Source of the DNA: Enteropsectra breve
Lineage: Eukaryota; Microsporidia
Assembly (NCBI GenBank): GCA_024243835.1
Contig: JALPMN010000645.1
Coordinates: forward strand, 1 to 64,000
Reading direction: 5' to 3'
DNA: 64,000 bases
Position numbers and translations under genes: made by a program. This document shows positions 10,256 through 19,898 of this stretch, one piece after another; within the stretch, counting starts at the first letter, position 1, and each line of letters starts with the position of its first letter. The notes beneath the pieces were generated by a model that worked only from the letters and a program-made list of their open reading frames with translations, did not search any database and had not been told where the DNA came from.

Positions 10256-10658
10256 TTGGGGCCGATTTAAGCAGAATTATAAAACTTCATATCAAATGAA
10301 ATGATCTTAAATGCATATTTACTAATTTAAATAGACCGTAATAAGTTACATACGAGGAGAATATAACTGTATGCTTTTTATCCTTTTTTGCATAGTCTTT
10401 GTTTTATAAAGATACGCGCAGGCCCAATAAGCCAACATTTTATATAACGCAAAATCAAACTAATCAAAACCAGCGTAGCATGGGCTGCAGCTTATTATAT
10501 AGTTCATTCAGATAACAAGACTTATTTTATCTATGCCCATCACGTATAGTGCAAAAGCATAAATTCATTTCTTGCTCGGTATAAACTCATTCTGGGCGCC
10601 GCCCAAACATTCCTTGTCATGTTTTGCCTATTGAATGGTGCTTTCGTAGGGTTATTTT
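10256..10658. other. Intergenic
   Basis: AT-rich sequence upstream of the Sm-like gene with no supported gene. A minus-strand CCCAGAATG near 10590 opens only 16 codons. Confidence 0.5.
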
Positions 10659-10996
10659 ATGGCTAAAAAATTGCTTCTTTTGAGAGAAGTACTGGATAGT
10701 ATTGCAGTGAGGTCAAGCAAAATAAACAAAATTTCTGGTGAATACTCACAGTCTGTAAAGCACTACGGTTAAGAAACGCAAGCTAAAGGCGTCAAATCTG
10801 CAGAAGTCATTGCTTTGCTATAGTTTAATGATATGTTGGTTCTCACTATGTTCCAATCATTTTTGCTTTATTAAATGCTCCACCTGAACAATTACCTGAG
10901 AAAGGTATTTTGACTGCTTTTATTCAGAAATACATTGGGAAAACCACCGATCAATTTGCAATTGGGATATGTTTATGGCGATATATACGCCATTAA
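10659..10996 (+). pseudogene. Possible transposase relic (MULE-like)
   Basis: Two open stretches broken by stops. The first, from 10659, encodes 37 residues starting MAKKLLLLREVLDSIAVRSS. The second, about 10829-10996, has no start codon and encodes HYVPIIFALLNAPPEQ, followed by a helical stretch ending at a stop. The second stretch resembles the segment after the first catalytic Asp in MULE-type transposases, where a yVPvvyALLp pattern is typical. No terminal repeats are visible. The family assignment is an inference from one short motif. Confidence 0.3.
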
Positions 10997-11183
10997 GAGG
11001 TCTTTACTGTGCAGGTAATCCACTATTTTTTGATTTATGTTTTAAAGTAAATACTAAACTGCACTTCTTAGATATGCCGGAGCATGAGATATGGTTTACA
11101 CAAGTCTGCTTCATTTTAAGTGCTGCATTATAAGCGGTATGCAGGAGTATTGCAAAATTTTTCTGATGCTGTTTTGCTCCCAC

Positions 11184-11987
11184 ATGTACAAGCGCGACAG
11201 CAGGAGAATTGCACTCCCTTTGAATAAAAATATCATAGACTACATTCACAACGAATATCCAGCAATGCAGGATATGCTGACATCAACGATTGAAAATGCC
11301 ATCACTGGCTCGGAGCAGCACCACAGCGACCTTGTAAACTCTACATTATCGCTCATGCTTAATGATGAGCTTGAAATGTTCGTAGAAAAGCTTTTTGAGC
11401 TTAATGGGCATGCCAAATATGCATCATTTGACAAAAGCAGTTTCGATGAGAAGGCGGCTGGAGAAACGAATTGTCCAGCCAAAAAGTCTCGGAACGAAAA
11501 CTGCGAGATTATTTTGAACAGAATCAATGAAATGAAGCATTCATTTGCAGCGATACGAGAGCATGCAATGCGGTTTGGGACTGTTGTTCACATAAGAAGA
11601 CTGAACAGAGGGAAGTATCTTGTTGAGTATTCAGACCCCAGAGAAGCACAGAGCCTTATCGAGTCTTCCATGCCCATTTTGGAAGATCAGGAGATTAAAA
11701 AGTTTTACAATGTTGTGGGTGCCGGAAGCGAGGATCTCAGAATTGATGTCCATGCGTTGCTGCAAAAGCAAAAGGATATAATCGACAGAATCTCACGATC
11801 TGAAGATCTTGAGCTGTTAGGCCCACTCAAATCGATAACATGGAAAATAAGAAGCTACATTTTGGCGAAAGAAGATGCGAATGACAATACAACCAGTGCC
11901 AAGAGGCATAAAAATGTTGTTGGGACAGACGGTGCAAATGATGAAGAGGGTAATAGCATATACTCGAAGTTATTTGATGAAAACTAA
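11184..11987 (+). CDS. RNA-binding protein, RBM26/27-like
   Basis: Predicted 267-residue nuclear RNA-processing protein. The N-terminal 70 residues form a helical domain (LNKNIIDYIHNEYPAMQDML...LFEL) that resembles the PWI-like domain of RBM26/RBM27. Residues 115-165 form an RRM-like unit with HIRRLNRGKYLVEYSDPREAQSLI. A helix follows, LLQKQKDIIDRI...LGPLKSITWKIRSYI, which matches the QKQ...LKxLTxxI segment after the RRM in RBM26/27. The CCCH zinc finger of that family is absent. I start at 11184, because ATG follows TGCTCCCAC there. The in-frame ATG at 11091 would add a hydrophobic stretch with no signal. Confidence 0.6.
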   Translation: MYKRDSRRIALPLNKNIIDYIHNEYPAMQDMLTSTIENAITGSEQHHSDLVNSTLSLMLNDELEMFVEKLFELNGHAKYASFDKSSFDEKAAGETNCPAKKSRNENCEIILNRINEMKHSFAAIREHAMRFGTVVHIRRLNRGKYLVEYSDPREAQSLIESSMPILEDQEIKKFYNVVGAGSEDLRIDVHALLQKQKDIIDRISRSEDLELLGPLKSITWKIRSYILAKEDANDNTTSAKRHKNVVGTDGANDEEGNSIYSKLFDEN

Positions 11988-12108
11988 AGCAAATATTAAT
12001 TGTTAAAATAAACGTTATTTTTATTAACTCCCACAACTGGCTTGAAAGCAGCATTTCAATGTGTATGAGTGCCGATTTATAAATTTACCAAAAGAATTTT
12101 TATAAACA

Positions 12109-13533
12109 TCATTTACTAGCACTGTCTCGTGTTACTTTCTCGATTATTTGTTCTTCGGAATAGTCAGGATACATTATTTGAGTTTTGAAGCACATAGCAA
12201 GCATTTTTGAAATTTCGGGACCTTTATAGCCTTTTTTGAGCATGTACTCCCCCTTTATAAGAGGATCTTCTTTCCATAGCTCCCATATGTTTGCAGCTGA
12301 AATGTCTTCCAATATTGCTGCGAAATGTCTTGCATCATCCAGGATGATGCACAGAACAAGAGCTAAAAAGCATTCATCCTTAGTCTCTAAGACAATCTCC
12401 TTTGTGCTTATTCCCTTGTTTTGGGATAAAAAGCAAAAAGCCTTTTCAATTCTTTCAATTTTTTCATACAGTTTTTTTGGCGCCTTGAGATTTTCTTTAA
12501 GTACCGTGGCATTTAGACACAATGCCTTTTTTGAGATCCCGATGCCTACGCCTATAAAGCGGTGCATGATAATATACAAATTAAGAATCTGCGCTTCTTC
12601 TTTAAATGAACTGTGAAGTTTAGGTGAAATCACTGTATCTGAGAGGCAAGCCGCATTTACAATAAGCGGTAATTTGCCTAGCACTTCTATATCACACAGC
12701 TTTTTATTTTTTATTTTTGTCAATAATTGCCTATATGTGCTGCAAAAAGCCTCGTGGGTCCAATCTCCCTCAGCGATAGGACCGGGATACCTAAAAATGT
12801 AGTTCTCGTAGCTATTTTTAGTAATCTCTAAAATGCCAAGATGCGCTTTTGGATATTCTAGCATCTTGAATATCTCTGCACCGATTCTCTCATAGCTAAT
12901 CTTCTTCATAAAGGCATCGATTGTCCGGCGCTGGCGAATAGCTTGTGAGACCCGTGGGTGAATTTCAAAATCAAACTTTGCCTTAAAGCGAAATATTCGT
13001 AATACGCGAAGTGGATCGTCATCAAGTGTTTTTTCTGGATCGAGCGGAGTGTCAATGAGTTTGTTTTTGATGTCTTTCTCTCCTCTTTTAGTGAAATCTT
13101 CAATTTTATTCGTTGTTAGATTGTAAAAAATGGAGTTTATAGTAATATCACGCCGAAATGCATCTTCTTTAGGTTCTCCATACTGAATTTCCGGAATACG
13201 CGAATCTGTATATTTCTCTGAGCGCAGATTGACAAAATCAATGCTAAAGCCAAAGACTTGAAGCACACAGGTCTCCAAGTGCTTGGACTTGTCAGGATTT
13301 GCCAGAATCGTATGCGGCTCTTTCTCCAGACCCAGAAACTCCACGACTTTCTCAGCAAAATCATGTCCAGATATGTTGTCCAGCGCAATATCTATGTCTG
13401 AGGAAGGTATTTCCATGAGCTTGTCCCTCACAAAGCCGCCAGCGAGTCGGGCAGTCGTTGGTGGATCCAATGATTCGCATACTGCTTTGATAGCAGATAG
13501 GACCTTTTGCTCCTTTTTACTGAAAAGAATCAT
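12109..13533 (-). CDS. CCA tRNA nucleotidyltransferase
   Basis: Adds the 3' CCA to tRNAs, 474 residues. The polymerase-beta-like head has LAGGFVRDKL (GG motif) and SDIDIALDN (the DxD metal ligands) within the first 60 residues. RRDITINSIFYN follows, then the class II neck region DPEKTLDDDPLRVLRIFRF and RISYERIGAEIF-like helices. The body and tail are divergent, as is usual. The length matches eukaryotic class II CCA enzymes. ATG follows GCACCTT, a weak version of the start signal. It probably serves both nuclear and cytosolic tRNAs, since microsporidia have no mitochondrial genome. Confidence 0.93.
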   Translation of the reverse strand: MILFSKKEQKVLSAIKAVCESLDPPTTARLAGGFVRDKLMEIPSSDIDIALDNISGHDFAEKVVEFLGLEKEPHTILANPDKSKHLETCVLQVFGFSIDFVNLRSEKYTDSRIPEIQYGEPKEDAFRRDITINSIFYNLTTNKIEDFTKRGEKDIKNKLIDTPLDPEKTLDDDPLRVLRIFRFKAKFDFEIHPRVSQAIRQRRTIDAFMKKISYERIGAEIFKMLEYPKAHLGILEITKNSYENYIFRYPGPIAEGDWTHEAFCSTYRQLLTKIKNKKLCDIEVLGKLPLIVNAACLSDTVISPKLHSSFKEEAQILNLYIIMHRFIGVGIGISKKALCLNATVLKENLKAPKKLYEKIERIEKAFCFLSQNKGISTKEIVLETKDECFLALVLCIILDDARHFAAILEDISAANIWELWKEDPLIKGEYMLKKGYKGPEISKMLAMCFKTQIMYPDYSEEQIIEKVTRDSASK

Positions 13534-14093
13534 AAGGTGCTATAAAAATTTTATATTTATCAAAAATGAAAATAAATAGTAGCTTCAATGATAGCCAAGA
13601 TATAATCTTATTTTACTCAGATATGTAAATGCCCGTTATTCTATTAGCTTTTGCTCTTGAAATGAAGTGTTGTAGTAATTCTAATAAAAAGACAACTGTC
13701 CCTAAGATAAATGCTGAGGCCTGCTTCACCCTTTATATTTTCCTCAATAGAGACCTTATGTACTAGAATAAATCCCCTTCATTTCGTGAACAAGTTCCTG
13801 TCTATTTAGCATTAAAAGAATGAATTTTTGTTAAGATTCTCATGCAAGCGAGAGTCTGCACAGGAGGCAACCCACTATTAGCTTACTATAATATACAATC
13901 GACATATATTACATGCCTAAGTTCTATCTTGTCTATGGAAAAGCTCTTTCCACTGTGTTAAAGCAAAATGTCCCCTTTATTGCTTAACTAACCAATATTC
14001 AATAAAAATATAAACTCTGACAAATCAAATTATGTCTATTATGTGATGTTATCTCACTTGCATTCATATTAGTTTTTAGAGTAAACCCCATCA
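13534..14093. other. Intergenic
   Basis: AT-rich with short frames only. No gene or RNA is supported. Confidence 0.55.
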
Positions 14094-14823
14094 ATGGCAG
14101 ATATTGCCTTAGATATTGCATTTCTGGTAGGATAAATATCTGTAGCCTTAGTATTTTTGTTTTACATGGAGCTTCGCAGAGAAGAGATAGCATCCATATT
14201 CGAGACAATATATCTGCTACTTCGCGAGATAGAAGCAGTCAATGAATTTTTAGAGGATAATGTATTTGATGCAGAGAAACAGATGTTTACAAGAGCTCTA
14301 AAATATTGGCACAAATAAGAGAACAAGACGCGAATAAAAATTATTTTCAGAGGATGATAAGCTAGCCCTATCTAAAGCCTATAAATTTAATGATGAAAAT
14401 ACATGGCTTCTTCTGCAGCTTTCTTGGTGGCCTTCTGGAAAAGTTAGAAGATGAAAATAAGGAAAATCCGTTCAACCCATTCAATAAATTTAATGTACGA
14501 ACAAACATTCGTTATAAAAGAGAATGCAAGGCTGATGAGAAGATACTCCCATTAACAGCTTCATAGTTCAGGCTAGGGTTGAAGGAGCGCAATCAGAGAT
14601 TGGTGAAAATGCAAGAATCAAATTCTAACTGTGGAATGATCTTGATTCTTTTGATAAATGTGAAAATGAAAGCTGCGTGATGAAAATGAAGGAAAGAAGT
14701 TATATCCTTGGCGGTTATGGAATGGTGGACCTCTCGTCTTATGAAGAGGATGGATACAAACGAGAATATTCGCTTAATGCAATTTTAGCCCAAATGATAC
14801 GGAAGGAAATATTATTGTTGTAG
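14094..14823 (+). pseudogene. Decayed gene, possible C2-like domain
   Basis: A chain of protein-like stretches in changing phases. It starts with an ATG after TAAACCCCATCA (CCC signal) and reads MADIALDIAFLVG, an in-frame TAA, a hydrophobic stretch, then MELRREEIASIFETIYLLLR through 50 residues to a stop. After further phase changes come LEDENKENPFNKFNVRTNIR and, past another stop, DLDSFDKCENESCVMKMKER, SYILGGYGMVDLSSYEEDGY and KREYSLN, ending at 14823. The last part (GYGMVDLSSY then a KREYSL strand) resembles C2-type domains such as the NT-C2 of EEIG1/EHBP1. The ancestral protein would have had an N-terminal membrane anchor. There are at least two stops and two frameshifts, so it is not functional as read. 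Confidence 0.5.
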
Positions 14824-15302
14824 TTCAACGCTCATCCCTGACCATCTTATTGCCCTTCTTATAATGTACATATTGTCTTCAATATTTTTTAAATTGCAAT
14901 ATGGTTGCATGATAGAAATGGCATAATACAGTAATAAAAGCGTTTTAGATTGATATAGTGGACAGTAAATAACGAAGAGTACAAATTTAATGCAGCCTTG
15001 GTGAATATATTGCTCATAATTTGCACGAAATATCATTTGTTGCATTTCAATAAATTTCGTTACTTATGTGTCAAACAACTGTAGTAAACGAGCAGATGAA
15101 TCTGCAGGTGAATGTAAATATCATTCTGAAATAGTTTTTATATGCCTTAATTTGTTTATTGTTATTGATTGGGCCTCTTCAGTAATGGTCTTATGAGCAT
15201 ACATTTTTAGCATTCTTCAATACTTGATACTGACAGCTACAATGAAGCATGCTTGCACATATACACTACATTGAGCATATATCACTCGGTTATCGGTGAA
15301 TT
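14824..15302. other. Intergenic
   Basis: Gap between the decayed gene and SRP68. No supported feature. Confidence 0.55.
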
Positions 15303-16376
15303 ATGTTGCTAAAAAATAAAAATTTGTTCAAGGGTATGGAAAACTTTTACAAGCTCAATAAATTTAGGAATGAACATGGATACACACAGGGGCAATTTAA
15401 AAAATACAAGACTGCGACAAATAAAATGTTCCGTCGGCTATTAGCAGAAAAATCAGATAACTCCTATATTTATAAGATGGAATCTAACTTGTGCAAATTT
15501 CTGCTGTTAAGAGATCGCGTATTCTTGAAGAAAAACAAAAAGATGCTCTCCAAAATGCTTGAGTCGAGCGAGTTTGATAAAATATATGCCGAGTATACAG
15601 ACTGTTTTCTTGAGAATGTGCATGGGGGCACTGATGCCAGTAAACTTCTAAATGTAAGAAACAAGCTCATGGAGTACCATTCATTTGTAGAAGACATAAG
15701 TCTTTTGAATGATGGCAAACATGATTTTGACAATGACACGATCAGTTTTCAGTGGAAGGATCTTGAGCTCAGTTTTGAAAACGAAACGATGCTTTCGCAG
15801 TTCAAAAACAAAACTCTGGTTCTGAATGACCATAGATACAATACACAACTCGCCAATAAAATTATAGGCTGCGAAAGCTCTATGGACACGCTTAATTATC
15901 GCATTTCTGAGAGAGAAACCGGTGCACTGCAAAATTACACTGCAGCTAGTCATTTTTATAATGAAATGAAATCACTTTTCCAGTTTCTGGATGATAATCT
16001 AGTCGATTCTCCATATGTAAGCTCTCTACTTGAAAGTGCGCGTGCAGTGCACGAATTTTTTGATCATCAGCTAAGTGTTTCCACAGGAAAAAAGCGTGTA
16101 TCAAAAAAGGATTTTCTGGTACCCAAGTATTTCGAACAGTATAAAGAAGACCTTGAATACATTGCAAGCCATACGAAGATCCAGCCAGGTGAGCTGCGCA
16201 AACAGATGATTGAAAAGTTGCAGAAAATGTATAGAGATGCCAGTTTATCCGCGCCTTTAATGCCCCAGGCCCCAGTATTTTATGACATTGCATACGACTA
16301 TATTAAGTATCCTAGCAACGAAACAGAGTTTTCAGGCATATTCAAGGGGCTAGCCGGTATTCTTAGGAAGAATTAA
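15303..16376 (+). CDS. Signal recognition particle subunit SRP68-like
   Basis: Predicted SRP68, which binds SRP RNA and SRP72 during co-translational targeting to the ER. Near the N-terminus, FRNEHGYTQGQFKKYKTATN followed by KMFRRL matches the RNA-binding start of SRP68 (HGxxxGDxxRYRxYCxRRLRRLR). At the C-terminus, PVFYDIAYDYIKYP matches the SRP72-binding tail (kPvFFDlAxnxI). The body between is helical. At 357 residues it is far shorter than animal or yeast SRP68 (about 600), so the TPR-like middle is cut down. The ATG at 15336 (after AAGGGT) is an alternative start that removes 11 residues. The end motifs are short, so the call rests on their combination and order. Confidence 0.7.
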   Translation: MLLKNKNLFKGMENFYKLNKFRNEHGYTQGQFKKYKTATNKMFRRLLAEKSDNSYIYKMESNLCKFLLLRDRVFLKKNKKMLSKMLESSEFDKIYAEYTDCFLENVHGGTDASKLLNVRNKLMEYHSFVEDISLLNDGKHDFDNDTISFQWKDLELSFENETMLSQFKNKTLVLNDHRYNTQLANKIIGCESSMDTLNYRISERETGALQNYTAASHFYNEMKSLFQFLDDNLVDSPYVSSLLESARAVHEFFDHQLSVSTGKKRVSKKDFLVPKYFEQYKEDLEYIASHTKIQPGELRKQMIEKLQKMYRDASLSAPLMPQAPVFYDIAYDYIKYPSNETEFSGIFKGLAGILRKN

Positions 16377-16619
16377 ATGAATTTTATGCAGTATATCGCT
16401 GTTTTGTTTTAGATTTTATCATTTAGACAAGTATTTGAAGATTGAGCAAAATGTACATGAGAAACTGCAAAATTTGTTTGGCTCGCCAAAATAGTTTGTT
16501 AAACTGCATATTAAAGTAGGCCTGAGATTAAAGATGCAACATTCATTCGTACCCATTACCAAGGAGTAGGGCAAAAATAATAAATATAGCGCCTGAAAAA
16601 GAGAAGTTTTCAAATAAAG
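16377..16619. other. Intergenic, convergent genes
   Basis: Gap past the SRP68 stop, leading into a long inverted repeat. No gene is supported. Confidence 0.5.
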
Positions 16620-16731
16620 ATTTCATATGCTTCAACAAAATTACACTTTTTTGAATTCTTATTTTTATTTCTGAGCAAACATCTTGCAAGCTTATACCAA
16701 GAAAGTATAATTTTGTTGAAGCGTATGAAAT
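16620..16731. repeat. Long inverted repeat (34-base arms)
   Basis: The left arm at 16620-16653 (ATTTCATATGCTTCAACAAA...) and the right arm at 16698-16731 are inverted copies, identical at 31 of 34 positions and separated by 44 bases. A transcript from either strand could fold into a long hairpin. It sits between the 3' ends of two convergent genes. It could be a shared 3'-end or termination structure, a small RNA precursor, or a tiny non-autonomous transposon relic. No TA duplication is visible at its edges. Confidence 0.8.
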
Positions 16732-16890
16732 GCTTATATAGCAATAAGGTAGCATGGTCAGTGTATTGTAATTCTGACTTTTGAGTGTTATGTACCATTA
16801 AAATGATATGAATAATAAAACGACACTAAATAAAACTTAAGTTAATGCAAATACATGTTTATTCTAAAAATGAGTTCTTCACGAAGCTTC

Positions 16891-18081
16891 TTAATTAGCA
16901 GAATCAGTTTTGTTCAAATCAAGACTGGTGTTAAGCACATGCATGTTTTTATTCAGCAATATTTTATGCTTATTTGCTAGTAAAAATATCAACTCTACAA
17001 TTTCATTTCCGCTGTAATTTTGTGTTATATCAGAGACAAGCTGTTCTATTGAATGCTTTCGAATATCAGTTACTGCATTCAGATAAAAATAAGTAAAATA
17101 CACCATCATAAACTGGCAGTCCATTCGATCGGTAATGCCTCCATGCCCAGGAATAATATGCCCAAAATCCTTTTTCTTGTAGGCTCTTTTGATCGCAGAT
17201 GCGATAAACCCAATAAAAGGTGCTGCAATAGAAGCAAACATGGAGAATGCAAAGTTGTGTATGTACAACATCGGGAACCTAAGGAGAGGAATGGTCTCAC
17301 TGGCGTTTTTGTGCATAATGCTATCGTACATGTCCGGAGAGAGCCTGAACTTGAGCTTTAAAAATACGAGCAGTGCTCCAACAAGATTAGTGCAAAACAG
17401 AGCCCCAACATATCCTTCGACAGTTTTATTGGGCGAAAGCATATAAAGCGGAGTTTTGCCCAGTGTCTTCCCAATGAAGTACGCGAATATATCGTTGGAT
17501 ATTATAAGCATGCACGGATAGAAATAGTAAAAAACGCCATTGTTTATGTTGTGTATTGCGAATTTGCATGTTTTCCCACCAATATACGCAATCATGTGAA
17601 CGGCCATAAAGAGAAGCAGCTGTGTCTTGAGCTTGCTTTTTTTAAGGCATGCGACAAACCAAATTAGCCCCACTACATAGCCATAAAAAAGAATGCTAAG
17701 TTTTATTATGGCCTTGTAGTAAATGGCAAACTCAGACGATGCGGTTTTCAAAATTGAGGAGATACCTGTGAGGGAAATTATCACGTACAAATAAATCACT
17801 AGTGGCAGAGGAAGGGCAGGCACTTTTTCGTCGTGCTGGGTAATACTTATCAGCTCATAGGACACACCAATCACCAGCAAAACGTTAAAGACATACAGGT
17901 ATACTTTGTTGCATGAACAGAGCAGTATAAAGGCAGGAAGCATCAGAGCCCCCAGTAGCGCTCTTTTGCTGGCATTTCCTAGTTTTATATTAATGAAGTT
18001 TAGTTCCTTCATTCCCTCATTTTTTTTCTCTTGCATAAATGCGCTTTGAAATTCTTTTTTTTGTTTGCTCCAAGTGATCAT
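16891..18081 (-). CDS. Phosphatidate cytidylyltransferase (CDP-DAG synthase)
   Basis: Integral membrane enzyme that makes CDP-diacylglycerol from phosphatidate and CTP for phosphatidylinositol and related lipids, 396 residues, probably in the ER. The family signature is complete: SAIKRAYKKKDFGHIIPGHG then GITDRMD. Upstream, FAYFIGKTLGKTPLYMLSPNKTVEGYVGA matches the conserved CdsA core. About eight hydrophobic spans cover residues 40-330. The first ATG is at 18081. The ATG at 18012 (after GAGGGA, a GGG-type variant of the start signal) would remove 23 polar residues and is equally possible. Confidence 0.93.
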   Translation of the reverse strand: MITWSKQKKEFQSAFMQEKKNEGMKELNFINIKLGNASKRALLGALMLPAFILLCSCNKVYLYVFNVLLVIGVSYELISITQHDEKVPALPLPLVIYLYVIISLTGISSILKTASSEFAIYYKAIIKLSILFYGYVVGLIWFVACLKKSKLKTQLLLFMAVHMIAYIGGKTCKFAIHNINNGVFYYFYPCMLIISNDIFAYFIGKTLGKTPLYMLSPNKTVEGYVGALFCTNLVGALLVFLKLKFRLSPDMYDSIMHKNASETIPLLRFPMLYIHNFAFSMFASIAAPFIGFIASAIKRAYKKKDFGHIIPGHGGITDRMDCQFMMVYFTYFYLNAVTDIRKHSIEQLVSDITQNYSGNEIVELIFLLANKHKILLNKNMHVLNTSLDLNKTDSAN

Positions 18082-18716
18082 GAAATTAATTAACTTGGAG
18101 GTTGACGGTGCTCAATAAATAAAATACGATGGTACTCAGCACTCTGATACACTTATATTAGAAAGAAAAGCATACTGTTCTCAAAATAACAGCCTAATTT
18201 ATTTCTCTTGCAAGTGGTTAGCCCAAATCAATTTGCTTTTATCAATTATAGCCACAAAGTATAAATATGATAAATGATGTGCTTGCCATCTTAATGCTGG
18301 ACAAAATACTAGCTAGTTTCGACTTTTGCAGAAAAAGCATTTTCGTATAAAACATTTTAGCGGAGATCTTCCGTCACATGCACAAAATATATAAAAATCG
18401 TTAAGAGGGTAGTCTTCGTTGCGATATGCATGTGGTTATATCAGAGAAACAGCTTTGTGTGATTCCACTCTTAGAATTTTGCGAGTCTTTTACGATTTTA
18501 AAAGTCTTTAACTGCGCGGGCTCACTCTGCGCCGAAAATAAATGGAGATTTCCCGTAAACAACCACTATAGATACCCATAATTTACATTTCTAAAGTTAA
18601 TTCACCTATAAATTAACATTTACAGATGAGTGGTCTATTAAATTAAAGCTCCGTTTATAGAATAAATTTTTGATAGAACCGCTTTATTGATTTGTATAAA
18701 CAAGGGGAATGCAGAT
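18082..18716. other. Intergenic; one small frame
   Basis: Gap holding the upstream side of the CDS gene and the 3' side of the Ubp8-like gene. A 51-codon plus-strand frame at 18426-18581 (starting MHVVISEKQLCVIPLLEFCE) looks somewhat protein-like but has no CCC signal and no match I recognise. It may be a relic. Confidence 0.4.
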
Positions 18717-19898
18717 TCAGCAAATCTTTTTATAAAATATCATTATGGCATTTGAAATTTTGAAACTAATGTTGACATCCTGGATGATCCTCAGGCCATC
18801 AAACTCGTACCACTCATCATGAAACAGAATATAGCAAATAAACGCGCCAGGAAAATTTCCTTTGTGCTCGATAAACGCATAAATCGTGTATTTAGTATTC
18901 CCAAAGGATAGTTTTTTGCAAATGGACATTTTGGTAGTTTTCTTTGATCTACGCGCTCCTTTGTCGTACCTTTTCACATATACACACAAGAGCTCCGGTA
19001 GAATGCTTGCTTCACGGATTGTATGGCAAGGTGTTATAATGTTACAGGAAATACACATCAATGCTGTCCTTTTGTTAATGGAGCCTAAGAATTCTTCCAG
19101 AGCAACAATATAAATATTTTCGCATTCAACCTGGACCACGCTGAATGCTTCACGAATTCTTGCAGTGTGCGTGCATTTAGTGCATTGCATGCTAACAGTT
19201 ATCTCCCCCGCGAAAATATTATTCACAGGGCATGTGCACAGGCCCGTGGATGATTTTTCACATCCGCATATCGCTGTAATGTATGTGAACACGGCATATA
19301 TATCAAACTTTTCGCATCTTAGTAAATCGCTGCTTGCTTTATACAACTTATATAGGGGAATGCTTGTGTTAAATGCATATTCACTATAAATTTGCCTATA
19401 AATATGCTTGTAGATGCACATTGTACAATTTTTCTTTTTGCACAGAGAAACAAGATGGCCTCTAGAAAGAAATGCATCCATCACTGGCTCTGCATTGCAC
19501 ACAATCTGTAGGATACATGTTATCGCGCTTATCCCGCCCAAATCGACGAATCCCTTTAGGCAAAATTTTCTTTTTTCTGCTTCGCCAAAATTAAAGTTTG
19601 GACTGAGGCAATTATCAGAAAAAAATTCTCTCCTTATGTCCATATTGCAAACCATGCACCGAATATTTCCACTAGTAAGGCACATGAAGACACAACAGAA
19701 CGTATTTTTTTCATGATGTACTGAAGCATCACGTTCACATATCACCATTCCGCACATGAAACATATGTAGATTTCGTTATCTGCAGCACAGTAATTACAC
19801 CGAAAATGCCATCCATCATTTTCTAACTCTATTATTCTCCTTGTTATTTTTTTAGCCTTAAACCCAACTTCATGTATAAAATCTTTATCCTCGCACAT
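18717..19898 (-). CDS. Ubp8/USP22-like protein, catalytic residues lost
   Basis: Homologue of the SAGA deubiquitinase Ubp8, 393 residues. The N-terminal zinc-finger UBP domain (about residues 30-90) has CNYC, CFMCGMVIC, HH and CMVC. The USP fold follows: KGFVDLGGISAITCILQ, a zinc site CKKKNCTMC, CTCPVNNIFAGEITVSMQCTKC, CISC and WYEFDG. An ungapped match to the USP Cys box puts Ser124 where the nucleophile Cys should be (LGNTC becomes LGGIS). In the His box, GHY becomes GAF, so Ala352 replaces His. Only the Asp (367) remains. It should therefore not cleave ubiquitin, and a structural role in SAGA is the simplest inference. USP39/Sad1 is a naturally dead relative, but the sequence is closer to Ubp8/USP22. 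The ATG is at 19898; the frame upstream has only TTG. Confidence 0.82.
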   Translation of the reverse strand: MCEDKDFIHEVGFKAKKITRRIIELENDGWHFRCNYCAADNEIYICFMCGMVICERDASVHHEKNTFCCVFMCLTSGNIRCMVCNMDIRREFFSDNCLSPNFNFGEAEKRKFCLKGFVDLGGISAITCILQIVCNAEPVMDAFLSRGHLVSLCKKKNCTMCIYKHIYRQIYSEYAFNTSIPLYKLYKASSDLLRCEKFDIYAVFTYITAICGCEKSSTGLCTCPVNNIFAGEITVSMQCTKCTHTARIREAFSVVQVECENIYIVALEEFLGSINKRTALMCISCNIITPCHTIREASILPELLCVYVKRYDKGARRSKKTTKMSICKKLSFGNTKYTIYAFIEHKGNFPGAFICYILFHDEWYEFDGLRIIQDVNISFKISNAIMIFYKKIC

